Shown: one piece after another, positions 1 through 13,288 of the stretch
Layout: every line of letters begins with the position of its first letter
Numbering within the stretch: the stretch's first letter is position 1
Program-made: the position numbers and the translations under genes
Assembly (NCBI GenBank): GCA_030063045.1
Contig: JAQSEB010000142.1
Span: 992,001 to 1,056,000, forward strand
Length of the DNA stretch: 64,000 nucleotides
DNA from: Pratylenchus scribneri
Taxonomy: Eukaryota; Nematoda; Chromadorea; Rhabditida; Pratylenchidae
Reading direction: 5' to 3'
The notes under the pieces: model-generated
Seen by the model: the letters and a program-made list of their open reading frames with translations, nothing else
Told to the model about the DNA's origin: nothing
Databases searched by the model: none

Positions 1-506
1 TGTCAAAAGCATAAGAGTAGGGAAAAATTTATTGAAGCAGAAAAAAGTTTTTAATTTGCATTCAACCAGAAAAATTGGAATCAACTCACAAAAAATTGGT
101 GTGTATAAATCATTTCTGGTACATCGCATAATTTTTGTATTCAATTGCGCATTTCATTTTAATGAGCTACGTAAAACATTTTTTTTCTTTATTTTGGATT
201 TCTAATTAAAAAATTTTATTTGCATTAGTTTTCCAAATTGAGATATCCCATTTAAATTAATTTTTTCGTCCTTAAAAAAGACAATCCGATTATTTCATGT
301 GTCAGAATATTTATTATTTCTTCTATTTTACAATAAATTCACCTAAAAGACTGGAAGTGTATAAAATTTTGTTCATAATATAAAATTGTTCATAAATGGC
401 TATATTAAATTATTTTAAAAAATTATTATCTGAGAATTGGTTTCCTTTTTAAACAAAATTTTATTAATTAATAATTTAAATCATTGATTTTTAATTTCGT
501 ACTGCG

Positions 507-1006
507 ATACTTGCGGACGAAACGGCCTGGAGCTTAAAGTGGTAAAGCTATTGTGGCATGGTTTATAGCATATTATTAGGTATAAAATTAGCTACAAAAT
601 AATATCAAAAGTTTTAGTCAATGTTGAATATTCGCCGAATTATGGCCAAAAAATCGTTGATTTAATTAAAATTGCGATTTTGACAGTTTTTTGGCCATTA
701 CTCGGTGAATATGCAGCATTGACCAAAACTTTTGATGTCATTTTGTAGCTAATTTTATGACTAATAATATGCTATAAACAATGCAATTCCAGCTTTACCA
801 CCATCGGCACCAGACCATTTCGTCCGCAACAGGGCTGGGGCCGGAACTCAAAAAAGCCGGAATTCCGGCAATCGGAATCGGAATCGGAATCGCATAGAAA
901 AGGTAGCTACCTTTGCTTTTTTCATAAAATCGGAACTCAAACACCGGAATTCCGGCATTCGTAATCGGAATTCGGAATTCCGGCCCAAGCCCTGGTCCGC
1001 AAGTGT
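507..1006. mobile_element. Foldback MITE, copy 1, with nested element
   Basis: The two arms are inverted copies of each other. The left end reads ATACTTGCGGACGAAACGG and the right end is its near complement (CCATTTCGTCCGCAAGTGT). The middle is a long imperfect palindrome around 'ttatggccaaaaa'. A second copy lies at 37363-37694 and a partial third near 37752-38010, so this is a dispersed family. The right arm is split by a smaller element at 830-994. No coding capacity is visible. Confidence 0.8.
830..994. mobile_element. hAT-like MITE nested in a foldback MITE
   Basis: The element starts CAGGGCTGGGGCCGGAA and ends TTCCGGCCCAAGCCCTG. It is flanked by an exact 8-bp duplication, GTCCGCAA (822-829 and 995-1002). 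The duplicated bases belong to the right terminal repeat of the host element, so this insertion is the younger event. Next to the ends are short tandem runs of 'cggaat'. Eight-bp target duplications with CAGGG-type ends are typical of the hAT superfamily. Confidence 0.85.
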
Positions 1007-2754
1007 CGGCCAACCTTTAATTTTTTTAAATGATAAATTTGAGAAAAATATCATTTTTTAGAATTATCCCATATCTTTCATTGTATTATCAATCCTAAAT
1101 AGAAAATTACCTAGCTCGACTATAGAATGAAAAGCAGCTGTCAAAATGCATATAATAATATACATTTCCAATTTTAGCCAATTTTTATTTCATCGATTTT
1201 TTATCTTGAATTTTTAATAAAAAAAAATAAAAAAACTCATTGCAGAGTTCTCCAAATAGCAAAACTATTTTGTTGAAATTTTTCCTTCCACGTTCCCCCC
1301 TATTTTCTTTAGTCTTTCCTATTCAATAATGCTCTTAAAAAAGAAGAAGTCACCCATCCAAATGGAAGGAAGCTTTAAATTTATGGCCTTCCCGCTTCCT
1401 TCCAAATTCCCATCATGCGAAAAGACAAAAAATAGGTATTTTAAGTATTTTGCGAGAAATAAAACGAAAAAATGACGGAAAATGTTGCCTAATTTGTTGT
1501 TCCATTTTTGGCATTTTTTTCTGGCGTAGGACCCAAAAATGCCGTGGGAATTAATTATTTTTACACAAATCACAATGTTTTCCCATATTTTTATAAATAA
1601 TTTATATTTTTATTTTATTATGGCCCACAAAATAAATATTTATTTAAGTTGGGAGTACAAAGTCCGACCATTTTTTCGCGAATTTATTCCTTTTAAAAAG
1701 AGGAAGGTGTGGCCAATTATTTTTAATTTAATTTTTTCGAATATTTGAGTTCGAAAAGGTAAATTTTTTCTTGCCGGTTGGCACTAATAAATATTATATT
1801 TTGTGACTTTTTCCTGGCGACTCTTTTTTTAATTTTTAAATATTTATTTTATAAAAATAAATTCTTAAAAAGAACTCGAAAATTTACCGTCATCCTTTAA
1901 TTAATTGGAAAGTGTTTGGGCTCTATCACAATGAGGTAATTGTCAAATTTAAGAATTAAGAATATAAAAAAAATTTGCGGATTCTTCAAAAAATGACGGA
2001 TTTAGCTGGCTTTTTTAGAGTAATAAAAAAATTCAGAAAATTTATCAGATTTTGATGAATTCATGTGCGAGATTTTTATAAAACTTTAAAAATTAGTTTT
2101 TCTATGTAAAATACAATGAATTATTAAATTGTAAAATAATTTTAAGAAAAGGAAGGTTTTTTTGCCATCAAAAAAATTTGCCTATTTTTTAAATATTCAA
2201 TTTGTAAAAATCTAATAAAAATCCAATTAATATAGTAATTATTCTATGGTATATCTTCCAGATCATCAACAGGCAAAAAATTTAATTGAGCGAAAAAACA
2301 TTGAAAATATCGAAAAATAATAGATAAAACCAAAATAATTATAATGATCGTAAATTCACAAGCCTTACTGCTAATTAATAGAGTCGGTCAAGACACATTG
2401 AATGATTAATAATTTGCTATGGTTTAGTCGAAATTAAAGGGAATTATAAAAGAGTTTAAACCATCTTTTTCTTTTTGTTTCAAACATATAAATTAATATT
2501 CGTTTAACCCAAGCCAAAATAAAACCAAATGTATGTATCTCGGATTTCGATAAATCTATCGATTGAATAAAATTTTATGGGCTTCATCCTAATTAAATAA
2601 TTTTTCAACATTTTTAACTTTTTTTCGAAATTAAATAATAACCGTTGGCATTAATTTCATTGGGCAATTGGCCAAAATTCTTTTTTTTTATTATCTAACT
2701 ATTAATTTTTATTCATTTAAAATTAAATTAATTCAGCATTTTCCTCATAATTAA
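1007..2754. other. AT-rich intergenic DNA, no gene seen
   Basis: I see no credible coding exon in this stretch. Short open frames here lack splice context and recognisable protein character. It would contain the promoter and 5' UTR of the GPCR gene that starts at 2755, but no specific promoter element is recognisable. Confidence 0.5.
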
Positions 2755-5700
2755 ATGAATCCATCCTTCAATATGACCGCATTCCTTATCCATTTCTACA
2801 ATAGCACTGAATCGGCCGATGCCCAATTGTATTCAATGTTCCATGGCAGTGGCCAAACTCCAGTGTTAATTTTGCCGGCACTTTGCCTCAGCATTATTGG
2901 CTTAATCGGAATTCCCCTAAATGCTGGCATTGTCTATACAACAATTAAACATCGGTGAATGGGATTTTTGATTTTTAAATGAGAAAAAAATTATGAAAAT
3001 TTTGACAAAAAAAATAAAACAATTCAATATTTTAGCCATTGAAATTGAACATAGATGGACAAAATAAAAGCGAATTTAATATGATGTGGATGACTTAAAT
3101 AAATAATGAATTTTTTTAATCCTATTTTTCTTACAGCTTATTAGTTTTAAATAAAAAATTTTTAGGAATTTTCTATTTTCTACATTTGAACGAAATTTTA
3201 AATTTAATATTAATTTTCAATATTTTAATTAATTTTTGAATATACAAACCAGTGTTTTCATGATAGTGCTAATATGATATGATAATGATATGATAGTGAT
3301 ATGATAATGATATGATAGTGATATGATAGCACTTTGACTATCATATCAGTATCATATCATTTTGAGAAATTTTCTATCATAAAAAAGTGATACTATCATG
3401 ATAGTATCATGATAGTTGAAAGCAGGCAATTTTCAAAAAATTTTTTAAAATTTTGTCCATTTTTCAAAGAATTTCCAAAAAATTTTTCCAATTTTTGACT
3501 AAATTATTATTCCTGGACCTTTATTGGCATTTTAAGCAATCTAATTTTTTCTTATGAAACTCTCTTTCTTAAATATTCATTAATGAATTTTTCATATACG
3601 ATTCTGAATTAAATTTAAAAAATCCAAAATTTAAATAATTTAAAATTTAAAAAAATTTTTTGCATTGGAAGCTTCTGGAAGGATTGGGAAATTTTATATT
3701 GACCTTAAATATTTATTCAAATTTCTTCAAGCATTCCGGTAGAAAGTTTTTTTAGCCAATATTCTTATAAAAAATGAAATCCAAATAAACTTATTTATCT
3801 AACAAATGAAAATTATTTAATTTGGAAAGAAAATTTTGTTGAAATGTCGGTATAAAAATTTTTGACGATTTTGTAATATATTTTTCTCGGTTTTTTCTAA
3901 ATGATAATGATAGAAAAATGATATGATAATGATAGTGCTAATATGATATGATAATGATATGATAGTGATATGATAGTGATAATTGTCACTATCATTATCA
4001 TATCATATCATTTTGAATGATACCGTTTTGACTATCATATCATTATCATATCATATTGAAAATTTTGGTATCATGAAAACACTGATACAAACCCATTAGA
4101 TTTTTGACATTTTCGTCAAATAAAATTTTCGAGTTATTTTTAAGATTTTATTCTTATCCCAACCAAAGTTGAATGCCAAGGACATTTTAATTTAATTAAA
4201 ATCATCCGTAATTATTTTTAATAAATTTTCAAATGCCCTAAAGCATAATCAAAAAAATCTTCCTTTCTAATATATTCATTTTTTACAGTAAGTCCTTGAA
4301 TCGTAACACCAATTATTTGATTGCGATGAATGCCTTCTTCGACATGCTCCAACTCACACATCCCTTCTCCTTCCTTTTTATCGCCCTTTCCGGAACAAAC
4401 TTCATCAGCACATTCCTTTCCCTTCGGCTAATTTTACCGTCACTTTTTGGCATTCAATGTTCATGTATGTTTTTGATACGATATTTAATAACATTTAAAA
4501 TTAATAAAAATATTAAAAAAGTAATTTTAAAAATAATTGGACAAAAGAAATTTAATCTTTATTAATTATTAGCTAATATTTTTGGATTTTGTATACAATT
4601 AGAAAATTGTGGACACATTCATAATTCATAGAGCTCATGGAAAAACTCAAAATAATGCAGATTAATATTATTTAATTTATGCAAATCATAAAAAATATTT
4701 GTATTATTAAATTAATTGGGTAAAATGGGATCAACTATTAAATAAATTTTGTGAGAATTATGACACACAAAAATATTAAATATGATTAAATTCCAATAAA
4801 ATTATTTTTTTATTTTTAGTGACCTGCATCACTTGTACGGGCATTGATCGACTACTATCTGTCATTTTCCCAATCAGATACCACAAGGTTAGTTCCAGAT
4901 GAAAAAAAGAACGGGGATTTGCACATTTTTTATTAAAATAATTTTTTTAAAAAAATTTATTATAATTCAAATATGTTAAAATAATAGCAACTGTCACCAA
5001 GAAAATGTCAATTGACTGTTAAGAAAATTAAATTGACAACAACCAATATCATTAAGAATCGCTGATAATAATTATTCATTTAATTTATCAATGTTTATTA
5101 AATTGTCCCTTCCACTTTTAAGATGAATCGAAATGAACGATTTCTCTATTGCGGCGGGCACACTTTACTGTGTGCGGCTAATGGCATTTGGAATGCCGTT
5201 GGCCTTTGGATGAAATGTAAAGCAGAAGAGGACAAACCGGTTACTGGATTCATTGGACAAATTGGTAAGCCCAAATTCTTTTATTAGTTATTTATCAAGG
5301 GCAAAAACCTAAAATAAATAAATTAATTTTGCAGGTTGGGATAGCAGCAAAGATTTTTTGCACTATTTGGTTGGACCAATCCTCATTTGGATGACAATTT
5401 TCTGCTATTTGGCCATTGGATTTGTGATGTTCTTGAAGAAAAGTACGTTGGTGAAATTCATTTTTTAAAATTTTTATAGGTGAAATTATTTGGTATTTTA
5501 TAAGGTTTAATAGGTAAATTTTAATTATTTTGGTAGTTTTTATATTTTATAAGTGAAATTATTTTGGTAATTTTTATAGTTTTATAGGTGGAATAATTTT
5601 TATAGTTTTTATAGTTTTATAGGCGAAATTATTTTTATAATTTTTATATTTTTATAAGTGAAATTATTTTGGTAATTTTTATATTTTTATAGGTGGAATT

Positions 5701-7373
5701 ATTTTTATAGTTTTTATAGTTTTATAGGCGAAATTATTTTTATAATTTTTATAGGTAAAATTATTTTGGTATTTTTTATAGTTTTATAAATGGAATTATT
5801 TTTGTATAATTTTTATAGTTTTATAGGTAAAATTATTTTTGTAATTTTTATAGTTTTATAGGTGGAATTATTTTTGTATAATTTTTATAGTTTTATAGAT
5901 GAAATTATTTTGGTATTTTTTTAGTTTTATAGATGAAATTATTTTGGTATTTTTTTAGTTTTATAGATGAAATTATTTTGGTATTTTTTTAGTTTTTTAT
6001 TTTGGTGGTTTTCATAGTTTTATAGATGAAATTATTTTTGTAATTTTTATAGTTTTATAGGTGGAATTATTTTTGTATAATTTTTATAGTTTTATAGATG
6101 AAATTATTTTGGTATTTTTTTAGTTTTATAGATGAAATTATTTTGGTATTTTTTTAGTTTTATAGATGAAATTATTTTGGTATTTTTTTAGTTTTTTATT
6201 TTGGTGGTTTTCATAGTTTCATAGGTGAAATTATTTTAGTATTTTTGTATAGTTTTATAGGTGAAATTATTTTAGTATTTTTGTATAGTTTTATAGGTGG
6301 AATTATTTTAGTATTTTTGTATAGTTTTATAGGTGGAATTATTTTTGTATAATTTTTTTAGTTTTATAGGTAAAATTATTTTTGTAATTTTTTTTTACTT
6401 TTATATTTTATAAGTAAATTTATTTTTATAATTTTTATATTTATTTTTTTAAGTTAGATATAATTTTTATAGGTGAAATTATTTTTAAAAAACTAATAAT
6501 TCATCCCTTTAATAAAGAGCATTTTGGCTGGAGTGATTCAAACGGCGTTAGCCAACAACAAAAATTACTCAAATCGTTGGCGGTCATCGTCAGTGTCCAT
6601 GTCGGCACTTCCCTTTTTGGTTCCATCCTCCTCGGCTTCTCATTCCTCTATTCCACCATAATGACTTGGTACATGATGACCCTGTCACTGTGCATAATTT
6701 TGTTGGGCGCTTGCTCCAATGCCATTGTGCTCTACATGAACAGGTAAATAAAGTATCTAGGCAAGAGGCAAAGATCCCAGAAATAAAAAATAATACGAGC
6801 AAGCATGATTAAACTGATATTTAATTAGATTTAAGGTAGGCTTTTGTGGATTTTTAGGTTTGTCAGGATTAAATATACTTTCGTGAAGCTTATTTTTTTG
6901 TAGAAGTTCTTGGATTAAATATGTTTTTAGTGGTTAGTTTAAGATTAATAAATATGCGTGCTTTGTTATGCGTGTTATATATGTTAGGACCATAGAAGCA
7001 TTAAAAAAAACTATATTGCAAAGTAGACCAAAAAATATTCAAAAAATCTAATGAGCCAATACTCAATTATTCCAACTTACTAAAACCAAAGATTTCCGAA
7101 AATTTCAAATTCTAGGCTTGGTATTTAAAAATTGTCAGAAAGATATCTTTATTAAAAATTCAACCAATAATTAGACTGAAATATTTTTTGTCCTTTTTTA
7201 GTTCCGAATATCGTTTATTGTTCCGAAATGGTTTGACTGAATTGAGAACGGCAGGATTGCGTGCAATTGGAGTCAGCCAAACACCGATGCCGGCATTCAC
7301 CCAAGTTGGCCAGCATTCTCCTTCAGTTCGAACGGTGGCGCCGAGCAGCAGCAATCGAACAACCACATTTTGA
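2755..7373 (+). CDS. srsx-like serpentine chemoreceptor (GPCR), 7 exons
   Basis: Seven exons join in frame: 2755-2954, 4289-4464, 4820-4887, 5123-5264, 5335-5442, 6518-6743 and 7202-7373. They give 363 residues ending at a TGA, and every junction is GT-AG. The predicted protein has hydrophobic membrane segments throughout. At the end of TM3 it has the loop GIDRLLSVIFPIRY, and TM7 ends NAIVLYMNRSSEYR; both are hallmarks of nematode srsx receptors. The tail is short and Ser/Thr-rich. By family such receptors sit in sensory-neuron membranes and are presumed chemosensory; the ligand is unknown. Intron 1 carries a hAT-like element and intron 5 a 1-kb minisatellite. No frame breaks were found, so the gene looks functional. 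A second srsx gene is at 45648-47162. Confidence 0.85.
3250..4084. mobile_element. hAT-like non-autonomous element in GPCR intron 1
   Basis: It starts CAGTGTTTTCATGATAG and ends with the matching inverse (tatcatgaaaacactg). An exact 8-bp duplication ATACAAAC flanks it (3242-3249 and 4085-4092). Both subterminal regions are packed with variants of 'gatatgataatgatagt', in opposite orientation at the two ends. There is no open reading frame of note. It lies wholly inside intron 1 (2955-4288), so it should be spliced out. Confidence 0.9.
5455..6480. repeat. Intronic minisatellite, degenerate 'ttttataggtgaaattattttt' units
   Basis: About 1 kb of intron 5 of the GPCR gene is built from degenerate tandem copies of roughly 30 bp. 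The variable parts are 'aggtgaaattatttt' and 'ggtaatttttatagtttt'. Higher-order blocks repeat too: a section near 5890-6010 recurs near 6090-6200. The repeat expands the intron but leaves both splice sites clear. Confidence 0.9.
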
Positions 7374-9065
7374 TGATTATTTTCAAAGATGAATAATTTA
7401 TTTGATTAATTATTTATGATTTATTTTATGTAATTTATTTCTGAAATTTATTTCTGAAATTTTGAAATTTTCGGCATTTTGATATCATTTACAATTCTTA
7501 GAAAAGGCTATTTATATTTGGTTAGGGGTATTAGGAAGTCTACATGGATTTTTAGTCCATATATCATTGATGATTCTAGTTATTTTGAACCATTAGAATA
7601 CCAAGATTTAAAAAAGGCAGAGAATGAAGATTAACTTTTTGAAAGTTATATATGGTTTTTTGGCACCATTCAATTTATTATAAATTTTTATTCATCATTT
7701 TTACAAGTTTAAATCATTTTAAACCTATCTAAAAATATTTTCCATTTTAGATATTAAAAATTGTCATAATAAATGTTAAAGTGATAAAATTCAGAATATA
7801 AAAAAAATTGTGCTCTGTTCACAGAGACTTCCCGTTCTTTTATGAAACTTTTTTGTTTCATACATTTCCTCAGCGTGTTTTATTTTAAAAATATAAGCAA
7901 AATGATTTAAAATTAATTAAAATTGACTTCCTCTGAATTAAAGATTAGAGATAATGTTTTTGAGAAAGGTTTATGACAATGGAAAAAGGTCAACATTAAT
8001 AAATTTAGAAAATGGGCGCATATAGGGGAAATAAGAAAATAAACTATAATTGCCGAAAAAGATGAAATGCATCAAAAAGTGGATTTATTAATGCCCATAA
8101 GGATTTTACAAGAAAAACTCTCTATAATGAGACGAAGAGGACACATTTTAGAGGAAAGAATTGCATTTTACATTTTTAAGTTTGGGTGATTAACAGAAAA
8201 CATTTGGTGAAGAATTCAAATTAAATGAGAGTTAAAAGATAATCAAATGATGCCTTTTGGCGAGTCTATTGAATGAGTTTAATTTTTTGGGTATAGGATA
8301 AAATTTTGAACAATTTTATTATTTTTTCGAAAAATTAAGTATTTTCGTTAAATTAAATATTTTTCTATTTTTGTACTTGGAAAAACTAGAAAAAATTTTA
8401 AAAAATATAAAAAAATAACCTTGTAATTGGAAAGATGAACAAATATTCATTTGTGAAATGGTTGTAATAGGAATGTTCAGGAATTTGGCCAGCATTATCC
8501 TTGAAATATAAATTTTGATTCAAATTGTTGAATTTTTTGTTCGGAAAAATATTAATCTTTTATCTCACTTAGCTTTTTCCTATAAAATTAAAAGTACAAT
8601 TAAAATATCAGCATGAAAAATGGAATAAATTTTTATTATCTCTTAGAATAAAATTTACCCTAAAAAATGTGCCAAAAAAATTTAAGAAAAAATTTTTAAT
8701 TCCATTTTCTTTCACATACCTTTCTTTTGAATATTACCAAATCAAGACAAACAAAATATGTGCAAGGTGATTTTGCTTGTTGAAAATCCTTGTATAAACA
8801 AATTTAATTTCAAATAAAATTGTTTTAAATTTACATCAATTAGGCTCTGAACATCGATAAAGTCGAATCAAATGCAAGCAGCCTTTGTGGATTGCCAGTT
8901 GGATTGTAATGTTCCATTATCTTTGAATATTAAAGGGGGATTAAAATGTTTACTCAGAAAAAGTTAATTCTGAACATATAAATTTTTATACTTAATTAGA
9001 TTTTCGTTAAGACACATTATTTGATAATTGATATTGGTTTTAACGAATTCTAACTTAGTTTTGAG
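7374..9065. other. AT-rich intergenic DNA, no gene seen
   Basis: No exon with convincing protein character, RNA gene or bounded repeat was seen. The first few hundred bases presumably hold the 3' UTR of the GPCR gene; 'aataaa' motifs are too common in this DNA to assign a cleavage site. Confidence 0.5.
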
Positions 9066-9219
9066 CAGTGTTGTCCAAACGTCCTCGTCATTCGTCTCGT
9101 CCTCGTCCTCGTCTTCGTCCTCGTCTCGTCTCAAAAAAAAGACGAAAAGACGAGACGAATGACGAGGGGTAAAAAAGGCCAAGACGAAAGACGAGGAATT
9201 TGAAATTTGGACAACACTG
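9066..9219. mobile_element. hAT-like MITE with GACGAG-rich interior
   Basis: This 154-bp element starts CAGTGTTGTCCAAA and ends TTTGGACAACACTG. It is flanked by a perfect 8-bp duplication GTTTTGAG (9058-9065 and 9220-9227). The interior is a palindrome of 'gtcctcgtcctcgtc' and its complement. The apparent Asp/Glu-rich open frames across it are simple products of this repeat. Confidence 0.92.
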
Positions 9220-9522
9220 GTTTTGAGTAAAAAAAACGAAAAACGGTTTATACTCTTTAATTTTGACCAAACATTAAAAATTATATTACATTCGATGGGT
9301 CTTGACCAGATTTATCCAAAGTTAATAGCTTGTAAATTTAGAACAAACTCTTAAATCATTATAATTATTTCCGCGTTTTATATTTTTTCGGCAAAAATAA
9401 AATTTTAACATAAAGAATATATTTTTGTTTCTTTCTTAGATTTTTTGGGAAAATAAAAATTTGGTGATATTTGCGATACGAAATGAAATTTGCCATAAAT
9501 ACAGTTTTGAGTAAAAATTATT

Positions 9523-9595
9523 CGACCCTTGCAGGATTCGAACCTGCAACCTCTGGTTCCGAAGACCAGCGCGCTATCCATTGCGCTAAAGGGCC
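9523..9595 (-). tRNA. tRNA-Arg (anticodon UCG)
   Basis: On the minus strand the 73-nt sequence folds as a full cloverleaf. The acceptor arm pairs GGCCCTT with AAGGGTC (one G-U pair). The anticodon arm CTGGT / ACCAG encloses loop CTTCGGA, giving anticodon TCG. The T arm GCAGG-TTCGAAT-CCTGC is canonical and carries the internal promoter B box. No intron is present. Confidence 0.95.
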
Positions 9596-9915
9596 TTATG
9601 CGATTCTCTCAATTTAACTAAATTCGGAGAAAAAAAACAAACAATTTTTGTATGCCAGTCAGGACAGGATGGCATTTATAGCAAATAATTTTCAGAAACA
9701 ATGGTCCAAACATAATTTTGGCCATCATTGAGAATGGACAACAGGACCTAATAAAGGGCAATTTATTGATTTTCATTATAGAAGTCCATTTTTGGCATAT
9801 AGCCCGGCATAAATAGTGCCAATTCGAGGAAAAATGGGACTTTTACGTTATAGGGAAGATTGAAAAAATCCGCCCATATCACGAATAATTAATTATGAAA
9901 TTGAATGATAAAAAA

Positions 9916-10650
9916 TAGAGGTCGGCCTGGACTGGATCCAGCGCTGGATTTGCTGGGCTGGATTATCCAGCACCGGATCCATTCCGGCAAAAATTTTGAA
10001 AAAAAATCCAGTCCGGAATCCAGCATCAATGCTGGATCCAGGAAATAAATTTTTTCTTTTTTGATATTTTTTTGCTAAAATTTCTCACTGCGCGGCAAAT
10101 TTTGGTTAAAATTTCTCTCTGCGAGGCCATTTTTAGCTTAATTTTTTCCCTGCCGGTGGTCTATTTTTGGCAAGATTTTTTCCTTGTTAGGGAAGTATTT
10201 TTCACTAAATTTTTTGCATTTTTGACATTTTTTTTAAAATGCTGCCCAAAATGCCCCCTTTATTCTTGAAAATGTCCCCAAATCCCCATTTTTTGACCAA
10301 AATGCCCTCCAATCCAAACTGAAAAATCATCTGAGATCCCTGACCCTGATTCTTTCCATTAAATGCATATTTTGTTTGTTTCCATTGATTTTGATTTTTG
10401 AATAAATAATAAATCTATTTTTATTTTGTTCAGTCAATCATAATAAATAACTAAAAAGACAAAAAATGACGATATAATTATTAAGAAAAATTTTTTTCTA
10501 ATTTTTAAATATTTTTTAAAAAATCCGGAATCCAGGGCTGGATCCAGCAAAATCTGACTGCTGGATTTTGCTGGATTATCCAGCACCGGATCCGTCCAGC
10601 AAAAATTTGGGGGAAAAAAATCCAGTCCGAAAACATTTTGCCGACCTCTA
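9916..10650. mobile_element. hAT-like non-autonomous element, 735 bp
   Basis: The ends are TAGAGGTCGGC and GCCGACCTCTA, flanked by an exact 8-bp duplication ATAAAAAA (9908-9915 and 10651-10658). Near each end is a dense palindromic array of 'ctggatccagc'-type motifs. The interior carries the motif CGCTGCGCGGCA-like 'ctcactgcgcggcaaattttgg', shared with elements near 18000, 21830 and 52060. No transposase is encoded. Confidence 0.9.
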
Positions 10651-11155
10651 ATAAAAAATAAGTAATGGACAAAATTTCATAAATAAAAATTAAATATAAA
10701 TGAAAACTTTTTTTTAAAACATAAGGACGTGACGTATATTTAAAGAAGCAAAAGTCAAACAAAGCAACGAAAAATCTAAAATCCTTTCTCTTCTTATTTG
10801 AAATTTAATCCACTTATCCTAATTAATAATATCTCCCACTTTTTATCATTTTTAATGAATTTATGTTTTCATGAGATGAAATTTCTTTTTTAAAATAAAA
10901 ATTAAATAAATACTTATAATTCAAGGCAATTTTCAAAAAGCAGAACAAATTTATGCCAATTATGGCAGAAATTGAATAGAAAATTATTACAAATTCTTGA
11001 CAAAAAATATGAATAAGTGTCATTTCCGCTTGAAAGTATGTGAAATAGAAACAAAGTATGAAAATTTTTCAAAAATAAAATGGAATATTTTTAAATGTTG
11101 TCAAGAAGTCAATTTTTTACATTTCGTTCCGAATTAAATTGCATCGCAGCATTTC
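10651..11155. other. Intergenic DNA, no gene seen
   Basis: AT-rich sequence between the hAT-like element and the 3' end of the MATH-BTB gene. Short open frames on the minus strand have no splice context or recognisable similarity. Confidence 0.5.
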
Positions 11156-11619
11156 TCAACTCTCTTTCCCAATAATGGCCTTCACAATTTGATCAAACAA
11201 TTCGCCATAATTTCCTTTGACCAGCATTTTCCAACCCTCAGTCTGGGTAACCTTTTTCAAATAAATTTTAATTAATTTGATAACACTTTTCTACCTCGTT
11301 TGCATGTTTTTTGATGTGTCTCATTGCCCATGTTTTGAGTAATTTGGAGGAATTTCTCATTGTTCAAGGAAATGAGCAATTTACGTTCACAGAACATCTG
11401 CCAAATTGTTGAAATTAATAATAGATTAATTTTATTTTAATTTTTTAACTCACTTTCAGCTTGATAAGTTCATATTTCTCGGCTGCAATCAATAAATCCC
11501 CGGCAATGTTCTCCATATTTGGTTGTTTACCAGTGTACCTGAAAATGTCAATTTTTTATTGTTATTTCATAAAACAATAAATTAATTTGCTGAAAAAAAA
11601 GTATTAAATGGCGAAAAGA

Positions 11620-11885
11620 TTGTACCGGTTTTCACAGCTTTTGTTAGACCAAGAAACACTACCCAATCGATAGATCTCGTCAAGATTATTCGATTGGAAT
11701 ATAATTTGTCATATTTGGTCGTTATTAAACCGTTTAAAGCTTCTAACGATTTTTAGTTCGAAATAATTTAAAATTGGTTCAAAAATCAAAACTATGCTAT
11801 GACGAGATCTTTATTTTGGCTAAGGGGTTTATGCTTTATGGGTTTAGGATAAACCATTGAACCAATCGTTAAAATCTTTTCTATA
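11620..11885. repeat. Dispersed 'agatctcgtcaag' foldback-type repeat, BTB intron
   Basis: The segment carries 'gatagatctcgtcaagatt', 'ataatttgtcatatttggtc' and 'attaaaccgttt', and ends with an inverted 'gacgagatctt'. The same ordered motifs recur near 18712-18935, 19335-19545, 22785-22915 and 52545-52700. This is a dispersed low-copy repeat family with inverted ends; exact borders and target duplications could not be fixed. Confidence 0.55.
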
Positions 11886-13288
11886 TTTTTCAATTTTTTT
11901 TACTTTTTAAATATTTCCCATTTGTATATAAAGAGAAAACTAACATGAAGTAAATCATTTGCTCCAAAACCTCCGAATGAATGTCCTCAATCTCAACAAT
12001 TCCATTCTGCGCTTCTAACATTTCAGTTTGGAACATTGCCGCAAAAACCGGGGATCGACAGGCCAAAATGCCTTTATAGACCTTGGAAATATAAATTTTG
12101 TTATTAAATGATAAAAAATTTTAGTAAACCTTAAATTTTATTCCATCAGAAGAGGCCAATGTGCAATCCGAAAATTGTTCTCTGTTGTCGAACAAATTGC
12201 TCATGTCTTCAGAAATCCCACATCTTAATTTAAAAATTGTCTTTTAATTGGAGAGTTTGGGATTGTTAAAACAATTAAAGTATTTGGATTTTCGCCAAGA
12301 TCAAATTCAATAATATATTTAAAAATAAATTAATCTTTTTGGTAAATTAGTTTGGGCTGCTGGTCTTGCTAATTTTTGGAGTCTCGATTTCTAGGCTAGC
12401 AAGAGATTTGCAAATAGGCTTTGAGTTTTATGCAAAATCAATATTAGATTCCTGCTTGGCTCATCAAGGCGAGTCGATTGATATATCATTTCGTGACATT
12501 TAAAAAAAATTTTCAAAATGTCCAAATTTGGGGATAGCGTCTAATTTTGTCCTAAACCGTTATTTAGCCAAATCGGTTTTTAGTTACTAAGTTTACGCCA
12601 AAATTTAAATATTGTTCTAGGCCAATTCAAGTCTTTCATTTTTACTTACCCAATGCCATATGGCTCATCCGCATTAATCTCGACGCTGAGAGTGATTGAA
12701 TTTGTCGACTCGTTATACCAGCCTTTAGAGGGATCCAATAATTCCTATTCAAGAAAAATAAATATTAAGCGAATAAAGGAATAAGATTTGGTCGAGACTC
12801 AAATTTAATCAAGTCTGATTTTTATAATTATTTTAGTGTGCTATTAATTTTGAAAAAAATACTTCAAATTTCTTAAACTGTGCGAAGCCCCAATCGTTTT
12901 GTTTTGCATTGAAAGTGTGTTCGATTTCTCGAATATATTCTTCATCTCCTTCTTTGGCCAACAATTCCAGCTTGGCAGAAGCTTGGCAACGCCAATTTGA
13001 GTCTTTAATTTCAATTTTAGAATATATCCATTACAAAAAACGGTAAAAGTTTAGTTTTTGTCCCACATTTTTTACCCAAAAAACCTTGATTTTCTGTATT
13101 GCATTGTAGGAAAAAACCAAGAAATTTAGTGTCTTTTTCTTCGCATGGTTTGGCAAGAATATTCCATGGTATCCCTCGAACATAAATTGGATCGCTAACT
13201 CGGCGAGCTTCTTTTCCCTCTCGTGCTAATTCACTGAACTTTTCGATTTTCAGTGTAATTTCACCGCTCGGCTTGTAAACATCATCGC

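Noticed and set aside
9000..9270. Acidic 'DEDEDE' and Arg-rich frames
   Set aside because: They come from the GACGAG palindrome of a MITE with a perfect 8-bp target duplication.
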